DNA of 64,000 nt from assembly GCA_025352685.1 (NCBI GenBank), contig JANXSN010000064.1, positions 46,858-110,857 of the forward strand, in the 5' to 3' direction. The notes under the pieces were generated by a model. That model saw only the letters and a list, made by a program, of their open reading frames with translations. It was not told where the DNA came from and made no database searches. The DNA comes from Sphingomonadales bacterium. GTDB lineage: Bacteria > Pseudomonadota > Alphaproteobacteria > Sphingomonadales > Sphingomonadaceae. Positions within the stretch are counted from its first letter, which is position 1. Each line of letters begins with the position of its first letter. Positions 36,411 to 46,136 of the stretch are shown here, one piece after another. The position numbers and the translations under genes are program-made.

Positions 36411-36691
36411 CGAACGCGACGCAACCACGGGCGCATCGCGCTACGCCAAGTCAGGCCTCGCCAGACCTGCCAAATTTCGACCAGGCGCCCGTTGTCTGGT
36501 TGTTAGCGGACAGCAAAAGCCCGGTAGGGAACGGCGTTTACGGTCTGGTGGCGATGAGCGCGGGTCATGCACGGGGCCTGAAGCGGAACGAAAATCAGGT
36601 TAACATCAATCTGCCTGTCCCGCTTGACGCACCCCCAATTGCCCCGCCACCCTCGTGCGTACGTGTGAGAGCAATTGAGAGTGAGCGTCGC

Positions 36692-39232
36692 TTGAAGAAT
36701 CTGGTCATCGTCGAATCGCCTGCCAAGGCCAAAACCATCGAAGGCTATCTGGGCAAGGACTACAAGGTTCTCGCTTCCTACGGCCACGTGCGCGATTTGC
36801 CGCCCAAGGACGGATCGGTGAACCCTGATGAGGGGTTCTCGATGGAATGGGAAAATTACGCCGACAAGGCCAAGCAACTCAAGGCGATTACCGACGCGGC
36901 AAAGGATGCGGACCGCCTGATCCTCGCGACCGACCCTGACCGTGAGGGTGAAGCGATCAGCTGGCACGTCCGCGAAGTCCTCGCAAAGAAGAAGGCGCTA
37001 CCGAAAGCGGTTGAGCGGGTAACGTTCAATGCGATCACTAAATTGGCTGTGCAAACGGCGATGGCGGCCCCCCGTGCGCTCGATGATGACCTCATTGACG
37101 CGTATCGCGCTCGGCGAGCGCTGGACTATCTGGTTGGTTTTACGCTGTCGCCCGTGCTGTGGCGCAAGCTGCCCGGGGCGAAATCGGCGGGACGCGTGCA
37201 ATCGGTTACGCTGCGTCTGATCGTTGACCGCGAGCGTGAAATCGAGGCGTTCAGGGCGCAGGAGTATTGGTCAGTCGTTGCCGATCTGGAGCATGACGGG
37301 ACCGCATTCGAGGCGCGTCTGGTTCGCTGGAAAGGCGAAAAGATCGACCGACTGACAATCGGGGTCGAGGGCGACGCGATGGCCGCCAGGGCGGCAGTCG
37401 AGGGCGGGCGCTTTGCAGTGGCCGACGTCGAAACAAAGCCGCTTTCGCGCAATCCACCAGCGCCGTTTACAACCTCGACGTTGCAGCAGGAAGCGGCGCG
37501 CAAGCTCGGGTTCTCGGCCAGCCATACGATGCGGCTCGCGCAAGGGCTCTACGAAGACGGCGCAATTACCTATATGCGTACCGATGGTGTCCAGATGGAC
37601 GGCAGCGCGATCACGGCGGCACGCGGCGCGATCGCCAACCGATACGACGCGAGTTATGTCCCCGAAAAGCCGCGGCAATATACCGCCAAAGCCAAGAACG
37701 CACAGGAAGCGCACGAGGCGATACGCCCGACCGATTTCGCCAAGGACCGCGCGGGTTCGGGCGATCACGCCCGCCTCTACGACCTTGTCTTCAAACGCGC
37801 GATGGCGAGCCAGATGGCGTCGGCGCGGCTGGAGCGGACGACGGTCGAACTGGTCGAAGGCACCGGGCAGCACGCACTTCGCGCGACGGGCCAGGTCGTC
37901 CTGTTTCCTGGCTATCTCGCGCTCTACGAGGAGGGCAGAGACGAAGCGGGAGAGGACGAAGGCCGTCTGCCCCGCATAAAATCGGGCGATTCCCCGGCGA
38001 AAAAGGGCGTTCGCGTCGACCAGCACTTTACCCAGCCGCCGCCTCGGTATTCGGAAGCCACACTGGTCAAGAAAATGGAGGAGTTGGGCATCGGGCGCCC
38101 CTCCACCTATGCTTCGATCCTGCAGACGCTGAAAGATCGCGACTACGTCTCGACCGACAAGAACCGCTTCACGCCCAACGAAAGTGGACGGCTCGTGACG
38201 GCCTTCCTCGAACGGTTCTTCGAACGTTATGTGAGCTATGACTACACTGCGGGGCTCGAGGAAAGCCTCGATGACGTCTCAGGCGGGCGCATGGCGTGGC
38301 AAGCCGTGCTCGAGGCCTTCTGGCGCGACTTCAAGCCGAAGGCGACCGAGGTCATGGAAACCAAACCGTCTGACGTCACGGTCGCGCTCGACGAATATCT
38401 TTCCCCGTTTCTGTTCCCTGCCAAGGAAGACGGTTCTGACCCGCGTCTGTGCCCCAATTGCGGGGCCGGGCGGCTGGCGCTGCGCGGCGGACGGTTCGGC
38501 GCGTTCGTTGCGTGCTCCAACTATCCCGAGTGCAAATACACGCGCAAATTCGCACAGGGCGGAAGCGCCGAAGCCGAAAATGGCGGCAGCGATGCCGTGC
38601 TGGGTTCCGATCCGGTGAGTGGACTCGAGATTTCCAGCAAGTCCGGACGTTTCGGTCCCTATGTTCAACTCGGCGACGGTAAGGAAGCCAAAAGGGCGTC
38701 AATCCCTAAGGATGCTGGTGAACTCGACCTGGAACTCGCGCTCAAGCTGCTGAGCTTGCCGCGCGATGTTGGCACCCACCCTGAAAGCGGCAAGCCGATC
38801 ACGGCCAGTATCGGGCGTTATGGCCCCTATCTGGCGCACGACGGCAAATATGCGCGGCTGACGTCGACCGCTGAAGTTTTCGAGACCGGCATGAATGCTG
38901 CGGTCGTTAAACTTGCAGAGGCAGCGGCAAACGGAGGACGTCCGGCACGCGGGACGCAGGCCCCTCTCAAACTGCTGGGTAAGCACCCGCGGACTGAGCT
39001 AGAAATCAAACTGATGGCTGGCCGCTACGGCCCCTATGTTACCGATGGCACGACCAACGCGACGGTGCCAAAATCGGTCGAGCCGGAGGCACTTACGCTT
39101 GAGGAAGCCGCGCAACTGATCGATGCCCGCGCTGCCGCAGTCCCCGCCAAAAAGGGCAGGAAACAGGCAGCGCCGAAGAAAAAACCAGCGGCGAAGAAGG
39201 CGCCGGCGAAAAAGAAAGCAACGAAGGGCTAA
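36692..39232 (+). CDS. topA: DNA topoisomerase I
   Basis: An 846-residue type IA topoisomerase. The Toprim domain starts LKNLVIVESPAKAKTIEGYL, reached from TTG at 36692, and includes ATDPDREGEAISWH. The nucleophile is Tyr294 in ITYMRTDGVQ. A C4 zinc finger (CPNCGAGRLAL to CSNYPECKY) and further topo C-terminal repeats of the GRYGPYV type follow. The tail is Lys/Ala-rich and should bind DNA. The enzyme relaxes negative supercoils. The frame is open back to 36500, but that extension has no family similarity. The TTG start has only a weak GAG ribosome site. Confidence 0.94.
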   Translation: MKNLVIVESPAKAKTIEGYLGKDYKVLASYGHVRDLPPKDGSVNPDEGFSMEWENYADKAKQLKAITDAAKDADRLILATDPDREGEAISWHVREVLAKKKALPKAVERVTFNAITKLAVQTAMAAPRALDDDLIDAYRARRALDYLVGFTLSPVLWRKLPGAKSAGRVQSVTLRLIVDREREIEAFRAQEYWSVVADLEHDGTAFEARLVRWKGEKIDRLTIGVEGDAMAARAAVEGGRFAVADVETKPLSRNPPAPFTTSTLQQEAARKLGFSASHTMRLAQGLYEDGAITYMRTDGVQMDGSAITAARGAIANRYDASYVPEKPRQYTAKAKNAQEAHEAIRPTDFAKDRAGSGDHARLYDLVFKRAMASQMASARLERTTVELVEGTGQHALRATGQVVLFPGYLALYEEGRDEAGEDEGRLPRIKSGDSPAKKGVRVDQHFTQPPPRYSEATLVKKMEELGIGRPSTYASILQTLKDRDYVSTDKNRFTPNESGRLVTAFLERFFERYVSYDYTAGLEESLDDVSGGRMAWQAVLEAFWRDFKPKATEVMETKPSDVTVALDEYLSPFLFPAKEDGSDPRLCPNCGAGRLALRGGRFGAFVACSNYPECKYTRKFAQGGSAEAENGGSDAVLGSDPVSGLEISSKSGRFGPYVQLGDGKEAKRASIPKDAGELDLELALKLLSLPRDVGTHPESGKPITASIGRYGPYLAHDGKYARLTSTAEVFETGMNAAVVKLAEAAANGGRPARGTQAPLKLLGKHPRTELEIKLMAGRYGPYVTDGTTNATVPKSVEPEALTLEEAAQLIDARAAAVPAKKGRKQAAPKKKPAAKKAPAKKKATKG

Positions 39233-39825
39233 ATCTCCCTCGGCTTCACGTCCTCGTCGGAAGCACGTCCGGTCCATGGTGTTGCCAGTGTCAGGCAGGC
39301 ACCGATCTGCGCGCGCAAGGCCTTTGCCCCGAAGGACCTGTCTGGTACTTTTGTGGCGTGTATGGCCGGTGGCGAGATCCAGCGCTGAGAAGAGCCCGCA
39401 GGGCGGCAGAAAATGGCAGTTAAGGTCGTGGGTCCGGTGATCGGCGCGCCGCCGAATAAGCGTTTCATGGTACTTGATTACAACCAAAAACTAATCAGAT
39501 AGGCACGCGAGTGGTTGAACACGTCCGTCTTGCATCCCAACTGGATAACAGGGATGCAGCACCGTTTGTGCGGCGCACCGCGCGGAGTGCCGCCCGTCCG
39601 GCACCGCATAAATTTCCGCCATATAGCGCTGAACCCGGCCGACGGGTCGTCAAACCACGACTGTCATTGAACGGGAGCCACTCGGCCTTGTTGGTCGTGT
39701 CGATCGCTTGGGTCGCCGAAATATCGGTCGATCGGGTCCTCAATAGATGCGAACAAAGCCGACACCGCGTTCACAGAAGGACTGCTTAACGCGTTGTGCA
39801 CTGGGTGACCGTGTACTCCGAACGT
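39233..39825. other. intergenic region, no gene seen
   Basis: About 590 bases between topA and the end of the ThiF-like gene. Several short frames exist on both strands, but none has a ribosome site, conserved motif or neighbour overlap. No inverted repeats or IS ends were noticed. Confidence 0.45.
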
Positions 39826-40590
39826 TCAGCTGTTATCAGGCGTGCCGCACGTGGAACACCCGGGGTCTTTGGGCATGCGGATCGTCCGCATCGAAGGCGT
39901 GAGGCCATCGACGACGTGAAGCTTGCCCGCTGCACTGTCTCCGAAACCGACGAGCGCGCGGATCGCTTCGAGCGCGGCAAAGCTGCCGATCAGGCCGGTC
40001 ATCGCGCCCAGTACGCCGTCCTCGGCACAGGTGTCGCAATCGTCGGCGTCGAACGCGTCGCCGACATAGCATCGGTAACAGGGTTGATCCTTGAGCCACC
40101 CTGTCCATGTGCCGATCTGCCCATGAAATTGCCCGATGGCGGCGGATACGAGCGGTATGTGCAGACGGTAGGCGGCGTCGGCAACCGCCAGACGCGTCGC
40201 GAAACTGTCGGATCCGTCGAGAATGACATCATGCCCTTCGAGAAGTGCGTCGGCATTGCCGCCATCGAGCCGTTCCGTGACGGGCGTCACCGCCACATAA
40301 GGATTGATATCAAACAACCGGCGCGTGGCGAGCAGCGCCTTTTGTGTGCCGATGTCACCGATGCCGTAAAGTACCTGACGCTGAAGGTTCGACGCGCCGA
40401 CGACGTCATCGTCTATAATCGTTAGGGCCCCAATGCCTGCGGCAGCCAGATACTGGAGGACCGGTACCCCGATGCCGCCCGCGCCGACGACCACCCCGCG
40501 CGCGCCCCTCAACTTCATTTGGCCCGCACCGCCGACCTCGCGCAGAACGATATGGCGGGCGTAGCGTTCGAGTTCGTCGTCGCTGAGCAC
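39826..40590 (-). CDS. ThiF/MoeB/HesA-family adenylyltransferase
   Basis: A 254-residue E1-like enzyme. ERYARHIVLREVGGAGQ near residue 8, the nucleotide loop GVVVGAGGIGVPVLQYLAAA near 33-52, and DGSDSFATR near 130 are signature motifs. Two CxxC pairs, CYRC and CSTC, bind zinc. DCDTCAEDGVLGAMTG holds the likely catalytic-loop cysteine. It adenylates the C-terminus of a ubiquitin-like sulfur carrier (ThiS or MoaD) for thiamine or molybdopterin synthesis. No ThiS or MoaD gene is adjacent, so the partner is unclear. It starts directly after dut. Confidence 0.9.
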   Translation of the reverse strand: MLSDDELERYARHIVLREVGGAGQMKLRGARGVVVGAGGIGVPVLQYLAAAGIGALTIIDDDVVGASNLQRQVLYGIGDIGTQKALLATRRLFDINPYVAVTPVTERLDGGNADALLEGHDVILDGSDSFATRLAVADAAYRLHIPLVSAAIGQFHGQIGTWTGWLKDQPCYRCYVGDAFDADDCDTCAEDGVLGAMTGLIGSFAALEAIRALVGFGDSAAGKLHVVDGLTPSMRTIRMPKDPGCSTCGTPDNS

Positions 40591-41034
40591 CTAAACCCCG
40601 GTCGACCCGAACCCGCCGCTTCCGCGCACGGTCGCGTCGAGGTTGGAGACTTCGTTCAGTGTTGCGCGCTGGACAAAAGCAGGAACGAGCTGCGCGATCC
40701 GATCGCCGCGCGCGATGCTGAAAGGGGCATTGCCCAGGTTGGCCAGGATCACCTTCACTTCGCCGCGATAGTCGCTGTCAATCGTGCCGGGCGTGTTAAG
40801 GCAGGTGACGCCGTTCTTGAGCGCGAGCCCCGATCGCGGGCGGACCTGAACTTCATATCCTTCGGGAATGGCCATGGCGAACCCGGTCGCCACCGCGTAG
40901 CGCTCGCCGGGAGCCAGAACGACTGCTTCGGCTGCAACGACGTCCATGCCAGCGGCGCCGTCGGTGGCGTAAGCGGGAACCGGAAGGTCAGCACCGTGGG
41001 AAAGGCGGATGATCGGGATTGAAATGGGGCGCAT
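40591..41034 (-). CDS. dut: dUTP pyrophosphatase
   Basis: A 147-residue trimeric dUTPase with its motifs in order: [44 protein letters not shown] and the C-terminal Gly-rich arm [11 protein letters not shown]. It hydrolyses dUTP to dUMP. The start at 41034 gives the usual length; the upstream open frame has no family similarity. It follows coaB by 64 bases and is directly followed by the ThiF-like gene, so coaC-coaB-dut-thiF may be one transcript. Confidence 0.95.
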   Translation of the reverse strand: MRPISIPIIRLSHGADLPVPAYATDGAAGMDVVAAEAVVLAPGERYAVATGFAMAIPEGYEVQVRPRSGLALKNGVTCLNTPGTIDSDYRGEVKVILANLGNAPFSIARGDRIAQLVPAFVQRATLNEVSNLDATVRGSGGFGSTGV

Positions 41035-41098
41035 GCGAGTGCCTTTAGCGGGGGATGGGCGTGGCGTCACGACGGTAGCGATATTCAAGCGTTCAAAG

Positions 41099-41737
41099 TC
41101 AAACCTCGTTTGGGCAAATCGCGGCGAAAACCCGCGCTGCCAATCTTTGCGCAACCGCTTCCTTTGCCATTCGCACCCAGCTTTCCACGCCGTCTTTCGT
41201 CACGATGTGGACTGTATTCTCCGCACCACCCATCACGTCCCCCGATACGTCATTGGCGACCATCCAGTCGCAGTCCTTTTTCGCCAGCTTGGCTTCGGCG
41301 TTCGCGATGACGTTTTCGGTTTCGGCGGCGAACCCTATCAGGAGGCGCGGACGCTGCGGACTGCGCGCAACCGTCGCAAGGATGTCAGGATTTTCGACGA
41401 GGTGCAGGACGGGTGCTGCCCCGGCAGCGCTTTTCTTAATCTTTTGACCTACACTTTCCACACGCCAGTCGGCGACGGCGGCGACCATGATTGCGGCATC
41501 GGCGGGGAGCGCGGCATCGACCGCAAGGGCCATCTCGCGCGCGGTCGTAACATTGATGCGCGTGACGCCCGGTGGTGTGTCGAGTTTGACGGGACCCGCG
41601 ATCAGCGTGACCTGTAGCCCGCGCGCGGCCAGGGCGTCCGCAATGGCGAAACCCTGTCTTCCCGATGAGCGATTGGCGAGGTAGCGAACGGGGTCGATCG
41701 GCTCATGAGTGGGGCCGGCGGTGACGATGATGTGCAA
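41099..41737 (-). CDS. coaB: phosphopantothenate-cysteine ligase (CoaB), separate from CoaC
   Basis: A 212-residue CoaB domain: [20 protein letters not shown] with [29 protein letters not shown] near residue 80, [11 protein letters not shown] near 131 and the loop [10 protein letters not shown]. It joins cysteine to phosphopantothenate in coenzyme A synthesis. In many bacteria it is the C-terminal half of a CoaBC fusion. Here the coaC frame ends with TGA and this frame begins at TTG two bases later in another frame. The domain looks intact, so separate subunits are likely. Confidence 0.88.
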   Translation of the reverse strand: MHIIVTAGPTHEPIDPVRYLANRSSGRQGFAIADALAARGLQVTLIAGPVKLDTPPGVTRINVTTAREMALAVDAALPADAAIMVAAVADWRVESVGQKIKKSAAGAAPVLHLVENPDILATVARSPQRPRLLIGFAAETENVIANAEAKLAKKDCDWMVANDVSGDVMGGAENTVHIVTKDGVESWVRMAKEAVAQRLAARVFAAICPNEV

Positions 41738-41739
41738 GG

Positions 41740-42291
41740 TCAGCCTTCGAGCACGGCTTTGATCGCCGCGAAGATGACATCGGGCGCGGGTAAGCGCCCC
41801 GCGCCGAATTCACCGCATGCCATCGGTCCCTCGTCCGGCTCCATCACAGTCAGCCCATCGGCGCGCAGCTGGGCCACGTTTCGGCGCGTGGCGGCATGCT
41901 CCCACATTCGCACGTTCATTGCAGGCGCGACGAGGACCGGCTTGTCTGTCGCCAGCAAGAGCGTGGTCGCCAGATCGTCGGCAATTCCAGCTGCCATCTT
42001 TGCCATCAAGTCGGCGGTTGCAGGGGCAACAACGACCACATCAGCCCCGCGGCTTAACTGGATATGGCCCATTTCGGCATCGTCATTCAGATCCCAAAGA
42101 CTGGTGTGGACGGGCTGCTCGCTGAGCGCTGCAAGTGTCATCGGCGTGACAAAGTGAGCGCCCGCGTGCGTCAAAACGCAACGCACGCTGCCGTCCGACT
42201 TGCGGATGAGTCGGATCAGTTCGCACGCCTTGTACGCCGCGATGCCACCCCCGATGATCAGAAGGACGCGTTGGGCTTTGAAATCAGACAT
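41740..42291 (-). CDS. coaC: phosphopantothenoylcysteine decarboxylase (CoaC)
   Basis: A 183-residue flavoprotein. RVLLIIGGGIAAYKACELIR starts the FMN-binding fold, with His in MGHIQLSRGADVVVVAPATA, then LVAPAMNVRMW and the Cys of EGPMACGEFGAGRLPAP, all hallmarks of the HFCD/CoaC family. It decarboxylates phosphopantothenoylcysteine. The start at 42291 is the usual MSDFKAQRVL. It ends two bases before coaB rather than being fused to it, and overlaps a small upstream open frame by eight bases. Confidence 0.9.
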   Translation of the reverse strand: MSDFKAQRVLLIIGGGIAAYKACELIRLIRKSDGSVRCVLTHAGAHFVTPMTLAALSEQPVHTSLWDLNDDAEMGHIQLSRGADVVVVAPATADLMAKMAAGIADDLATTLLLATDKPVLVAPAMNVRMWEHAATRRNVAQLRADGLTVMEPDEGPMACGEFGAGRLPAPDVIFAAIKAVLEG

Positions 42292-42598
42292 GCGCAACCT
42301 CCAAAACCTGCCCAACCGCCGCGGGTCCAGCGTGATGGGCTCGATCGGTCAGTGCTCCATCGGCAGGCGAAGAACACGATCGCGGTCCTGGGCGTGCGAT
42401 ATCGAACTTGGCTGCGATCATAGCGGCGGTCTCCGGCGACAAAATCGTCATTCCCGTCTTTCGGATTACTGGCTTTCGTTCGACCAGACTGTCGACTTTT
42501 GCAGCAACGATGGTGGGCAGCTCGTCCTCTGCAACACGACCGGGCAAATACATCTGCGAGCGCTTATCAGCTCGATGCGGCGTTAGCCACGCTGGCAT
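42284..42598 (-). CDS. hypothetical small protein
   Basis: A 104-residue open frame lies between ubiB and coaC, four bases from the ubiB end and overlapping the coaC start by eight. Its middle (LPTIVAAKVDSLVERKPVIR, then KTGMTILSPETAAMIAAKFD) looks protein-like, while the C-terminal third is low in hydrophobic residues. ATG at 42598 or 42553 could be the start. No family is recognised. Tight packing on the same strand supports a real gene; absence of any motif argues for caution. Confidence 0.35.
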   Translation of the reverse strand: MPAWLTPHRADKRSQMYLPGRVAEDELPTIVAAKVDSLVERKPVIRKTGMTILSPETAAMIAAKFDIARPGPRSCSSPADGALTDRAHHAGPAAVGQVLEVAHV

Positions 42599-42602
42599 GG
42601 TG

Positions 42603-44147
42603 TCAACCTAGCCAATGCGTGATACCCGCACCAGTCGCTCCGGCGGCAACCGCGACAGCGATGTAGCCCAGCCAACCGAACGACAGACTTACCGGTTCGA
42701 TGACTGCCAAGGGCGGCGTCGGTGGCGCACCGCCCTTGATCGGGAATTGCGCCTCGATGCGGCGGACGAGATCGGGCAGGCGGGTGAGGGTGCGCACGTC
42801 CTTGACCAGCCGGTCGGCAAGCAGGGCTTCAGGCCCCAGTTCTCCGCGCAGCCAGTCCCGTACGACGGGCTCTGCGATCTCCCACATGTTGACGTCTGGA
42901 TCGAGCATGGTCGCCACGCCCTCGACCATCACCATCGTCTTTTGGAGGAGCAGCAGGTGCGGCTGTGTGACCATGTCAAAGTCGCGGGTGATCGCAAACA
43001 GGCTGTCGAGCATATTGCCGATCGACATGTCCTTGACAGACAGACCCCGCATTGGCTCGCCGACGCTGCGAAGTGCGGTCGCGAATTCTGCGACATTGTG
43101 GTGGGCAGGGACGTATTGTGCCTCGAAATGGATCTCGGCAACGCGGCGGTAATTGCCGGTGATCAGCCCGAACAGAATCTCTGCCAGCCATTGCCGTGCG
43201 CGCCGGTCGATCCGACCCATGATGCCGAAATCGATCGCGATTAGGTCGCCGCCGGGCGCGACCATCAGGTTACCCTGATGCATGTCGGCGTGAAAGAAGC
43301 CCTCGGCGATGGCTTGCCGCAGGAAACCGCGCACCAGCGTCCGGGCGAGCGCCTTTCGATCGTGGCCAGCGGCGTCGATGGCAGCAATGTCCGACAGCTT
43401 GATCCCGTCGATCCACTCAAGCGTCAGCACACTGCGCGATGTGCGCTTCCAGTCGATGGTCGGGATGCGGAATCCTGGTTCTGCGGTAAGCCCTTCGGCA
43501 AGTTCGGAGGCCGACGCTGCCTCGCGTCGCAGGTCCAGCTCGCGCAAGGTCCATTGGCGAAAGGTTGCGATCGTGAGGCGTGGACGCAGTCGCGCAAATT
43601 CGCCGCCGATGAATTCGAGCTGGGCGGCGGCCCATTCGTAGGTTTCGAGCGCAGCGACGAACTCTTCCTCGACGCCGGGCCGTACGACCTTGATCGCGAC
43701 GGTAACGCCTTCGGTTGTGACGGCGCGGTGAACCTGCGCGATCGACGCCGCCCCGACTGGCTCTTCCTCGATGCTGGCAAACAGGTCGCTGACCGGGCGC
43801 GCCAAGCCGCGTTCAATGGCGGCGTGGATGATCGCAAAGGGCACAGCCGGCAAGCGGTCTTGCAGGCGCAAAAGACCATGAGCCGCAGCGTCTCCAACCA
43901 GATCGGGTCGCGTGGCAAGGGCCTGTCCAAGCTTGATCGCCGCAGGACCGCACGCTTGAAAGGCCTCGGCGTAGGCGGGAATTCTGGGCACACGCGCACC
44001 GAAGCGGGCGATGCGAATGATCCGTTTGACCTGCAGTGGGGTCATCGGATCGCGTTCGATCCCCGCCAGCGCACCATGTCGCGCCAGCGTTCGCAGCCAC
44101 TTCATCAGCCGCCACAGGTGCGTCGTTGGACGGGTCAAATCTTCCAA
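42603..44147 (-). CDS. ubiB: UbiB/ABC1-family protein for ubiquinone synthesis
   Basis: A 514-residue atypical kinase-like protein. KLGQALATRPDLVGDAAA near residue 72 is the KxGQ motif, AAAQLEFIGGEFARLRPRLT follows the Ala-rich nucleotide region, and FHADMHQGNLMV with IAIDFGIMGRID gives the catalytic-like Asp residues. Two hydrophobic segments end the protein (LGYIAVAVAAGATGAGITHW). UbiB assists coenzyme Q assembly, and its ATPase activity is thought to extract Q precursors. Its start overlaps the ubiE end by 13 bases. Confidence 0.94.
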   Translation of the reverse strand: MEDLTRPTTHLWRLMKWLRTLARHGALAGIERDPMTPLQVKRIIRIARFGARVPRIPAYAEAFQACGPAAIKLGQALATRPDLVGDAAAHGLLRLQDRLPAVPFAIIHAAIERGLARPVSDLFASIEEEPVGAASIAQVHRAVTTEGVTVAIKVVRPGVEEEFVAALETYEWAAAQLEFIGGEFARLRPRLTIATFRQWTLRELDLRREAASASELAEGLTAEPGFRIPTIDWKRTSRSVLTLEWIDGIKLSDIAAIDAAGHDRKALARTLVRGFLRQAIAEGFFHADMHQGNLMVAPGGDLIAIDFGIMGRIDRRARQWLAEILFGLITGNYRRVAEIHFEAQYVPAHHNVAEFATALRSVGEPMRGLSVKDMSIGNMLDSLFAITRDFDMVTQPHLLLLQKTMVMVEGVATMLDPDVNMWEIAEPVVRDWLRGELGPEALLADRLVKDVRTLTRLPDLVRRIEAQFPIKGGAPPTPPLAVIEPVSLSFGWLGYIAVAVAAGATGAGITHWLG

Positions 44148-44878
44148 CCGCTATGGATGGCGACCAGTCCGCCCAGCATCGGTTCGACGCTGGTCTGCAT
44201 AAAACCGGCGTCGCCAATCATTTTTTCGAACGTCGGCATATCGGGGAAGCGGCGGATAGATTCGATGAGGTAGCGGTACGAATCCTCATCACCGGCGATC
44301 ATCGCGCCGATCTTGGGGACCAGCCTGTGCGAGTAAGCATCATAGACTTCGCCAAACCCCGGCCACAGCGTCGTCGAGAACTCGAGACAAAAGAACCGCC
44401 CGCCACGTTTCAGCACGCGGTGCGCTTCGCGCAACGCCTTGGGAATGTCGGTTACGTTGCGGATACCAAATGCGATCGTATAGGCGTCGAAACTCTTGTC
44501 GTCGAACGGCAGCGTCTCGGCATTTGCCTGGGTCCACACCAGCGTGTCGATCGCTCTGTCAGCGGCGCGGTCAATGCCAACGCCGAGCATGTCGGCGTTG
44601 ATGTCGGCGACAGTGATGTGCGCCTCGGTCCCTCCACCTGACGTTGCCATCCGAAACGCGATGTCGCCGGTACCGCCGGCCATGTCGAGAATATATTCAC
44701 CAGCGCGCGGTTTGACGCGACGGACGAAGCGATCTTTCCATAGCCGGTGCATCCCGCCCGACATGGCATCGTTCATGCGATCGTAGCTGCGCGCGACGCT
44801 GGTAAAGACCTTGCCCACGCGCTCGGTCTTTTCAGCCGCGGCGACCTGTTCATAACCGAAGGAAACAGTTTTGTTCAT
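44135..44878 (-). CDS. ubiE: demethylmenaquinone/ubiquinone C-methyltransferase UbiE
   Basis: A 247-residue SAM methyltransferase. FGYEQVAAAEKTERVGKVF near the N-terminus, SYDRMNDAMSGGMHRLWKD, the SAM motif ILDMAGGTGDIAFRMA near residue 64 and YTIAFGIRNVTD are UbiE signatures. It C-methylates the ubiquinone ring precursor. The start at 44878 gives the family N-terminus; the open frame continues to 45211 antisense to mutM. ubiB follows with overlap, giving the common ubiE-ubiB pair, and mutM diverges 57 bases away. Confidence 0.95.
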   Translation of the reverse strand: MNKTVSFGYEQVAAAEKTERVGKVFTSVARSYDRMNDAMSGGMHRLWKDRFVRRVKPRAGEYILDMAGGTGDIAFRMATSGGGTEAHITVADINADMLGVGIDRAADRAIDTLVWTQANAETLPFDDKSFDAYTIAFGIRNVTDIPKALREAHRVLKRGGRFFCLEFSTTLWPGFGEVYDAYSHRLVPKIGAMIAGDEDSYRYLIESIRRFPDMPTFEKMIGDAGFMQTSVEPMLGGLVAIHSGWKI

Positions 44879-44935
44879 GCGCGAAGCCTCTAGCGAGGGG
44901 TTGCTGCGCTCGCAAACGCCGCATAGCGCAATTTT

Positions 44936-45751
44936 GTGCCCGAACTTCCCGAAGTAGAAACGACCGTTCGCGGATTGCGTCCCATACTGGTCGGCCGCGT
45001 CTTGACCGCCGTCGAGGCGAGGCGTCCCGATTTGAGACGGTCTTTTCCTGTCGACTTGCGCCAGCGGCTCACCGGCGCGCGCGTGATCGCGCTCAGTCGG
45101 CGAGCGAAATACGGGATTATCCAGACCGATCGGGGCGACGCGATGGTCTTTCATCTCGGTATGTCCGGCCGCTGGCGAGTCGATCCCCCGGAGATTGGCA
45201 CCCACGATCACCTGATTCTCGAGACCGATGCAGGCGACCGGCTCGCCCTTAACGACGCGCGGCGGTTCGGATCAGTTGATCTGATTGCGTCGGACATGCT
45301 GGACAGCTGGCCAACATTTGCCGCCTTGGGACCCGAGCCATTCGGGCCGGACCTCACCGGCGCTTATCTCGCGCGCACATTCGACGGTCGCGTGGCACCG
45401 ATCAAGGCCATGCTGCTCGATCAGCGAATCGTCGCGGGTCTTGGTAACATCTATGTCTGTGAGGCGCTTAACATCGCGCGCATCGCGCCGCGCCGTCGCG
45501 CTGGGCAGATTGCGCACACGCGGCTCGATGCATTAGTCGATGCGATACGCACCGTGCTGCTCGCAGCGATCGAAGCGGGGGGTTCGACACTACGCGATTA
45601 TGCCCGTCCTGATGGACAGCTTGGCTATTTTGCCACGCAATGGAGAGTGTACGGTCGCGAAGGCGAGGCCTGTCCGTGCGGCAAGGGAACCGTGATTCGT
45701 GTGGTCGACAGCGGTCGCTCGACTTTCTGTTGCCCCTCGTGTCAGCGTTAG
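44936..45751 (+). CDS. mutM: formamidopyrimidine-DNA glycosylase
   Basis: A 271-residue Fpg protein starting PELPEVETTVRGL after a GTG initiator; Pro2 is the nucleophile and Glu3 is catalytic. The H2TH region includes LDQRIVAGLGNIYVCEAL near residue 162. The C-terminal zinc finger has cysteines in ACPCGKGTV and FCCPSCQR. It excises 8-oxoguanine and ring-opened purines. It leads into rpsT and dnaA on the same strand, an arrangement common in alphaproteobacteria. Confidence 0.96.
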   Translation: MPELPEVETTVRGLRPILVGRVLTAVEARRPDLRRSFPVDLRQRLTGARVIALSRRAKYGIIQTDRGDAMVFHLGMSGRWRVDPPEIGTHDHLILETDAGDRLALNDARRFGSVDLIASDMLDSWPTFAALGPEPFGPDLTGAYLARTFDGRVAPIKAMLLDQRIVAGLGNIYVCEALNIARIAPRRRAGQIAHTRLDALVDAIRTVLLAAIEAGGSTLRDYARPDGQLGYFATQWRVYGREGEACPCGKGTVIRVVDSGRSTFCCPSCQR

Positions 45752-45817
45752 CTTGACCCGTGCTCCCCTCATCGTTATGCGCCGCGCCTTCAATTCAGAC
45801 AGAGTTTCGAGGACTTC

Positions 45818-46081
45818 ATGGCGAATACGCCCCAGGCAAAAAAGCGAATCCGGCGCAATGATCGACGCGCTGAAGTTAACGGTGCCCGCGTGGGCCGCAT
45901 CCGCACCTTCGTCAAAAAGGTCGAGCTGGCGCTGATTGCCGGCGACAAGGGCGCCGCTTCAGAAGCACTCGCGGCCGCACAGCCTGAGATCGCGCGCGGC
46001 GTTGCCAAGGGCGTGATGCACAAGAACACGGCATCTCGTAAATTTGCACGCCTCACCAAGCGCGTCGCAACGCTCGCTTAA
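45818..46081 (+). CDS. rpsT: 30S ribosomal protein S20
   Basis: An 87-residue basic, helical protein starting [20 protein letters not shown], with [16 protein letters not shown] near the end, both typical of S20. It binds 16S rRNA in the 30S body. A terminator hairpin lies about 25 bases after the stop. Confidence 0.97.
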   Translation: MANTPQAKKRIRRNDRRAEVNGARVGRIRTFVKKVELALIAGDKGAASEALAAAQPEIARGVAKGVMHKNTASRKFARLTKRVATLA

Positions 46082-46104
46082 GTCAGTTTCAAAGCTGAGT
46101 ATCG

Positions 46105-46136
46105 GGCCCGCTGGTCGATGCGACCGGCGGGCCTTT
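46105..46136 (+). terminator. rho-independent terminator after rpsT
   Basis: A 13 bp stem GGCCCGCTGGTCG/CGACCGGCGGGCC with one T-G pair and an ATG loop is followed by TTT. Confidence 0.75.

Noticed and set aside
36411..36499. Minus-strand remnant reading VEIWQVWRGLTWRS just after plsY
   Set aside because: It looks protein-like for about 31 codons but has a stop directly upstream, no start codon and no recognised family.
39235..39789. Several 60-160 codon frames after topA
   Set aside because: No ribosome sites, signal peptides or motifs, and they overlap one another on both strands.
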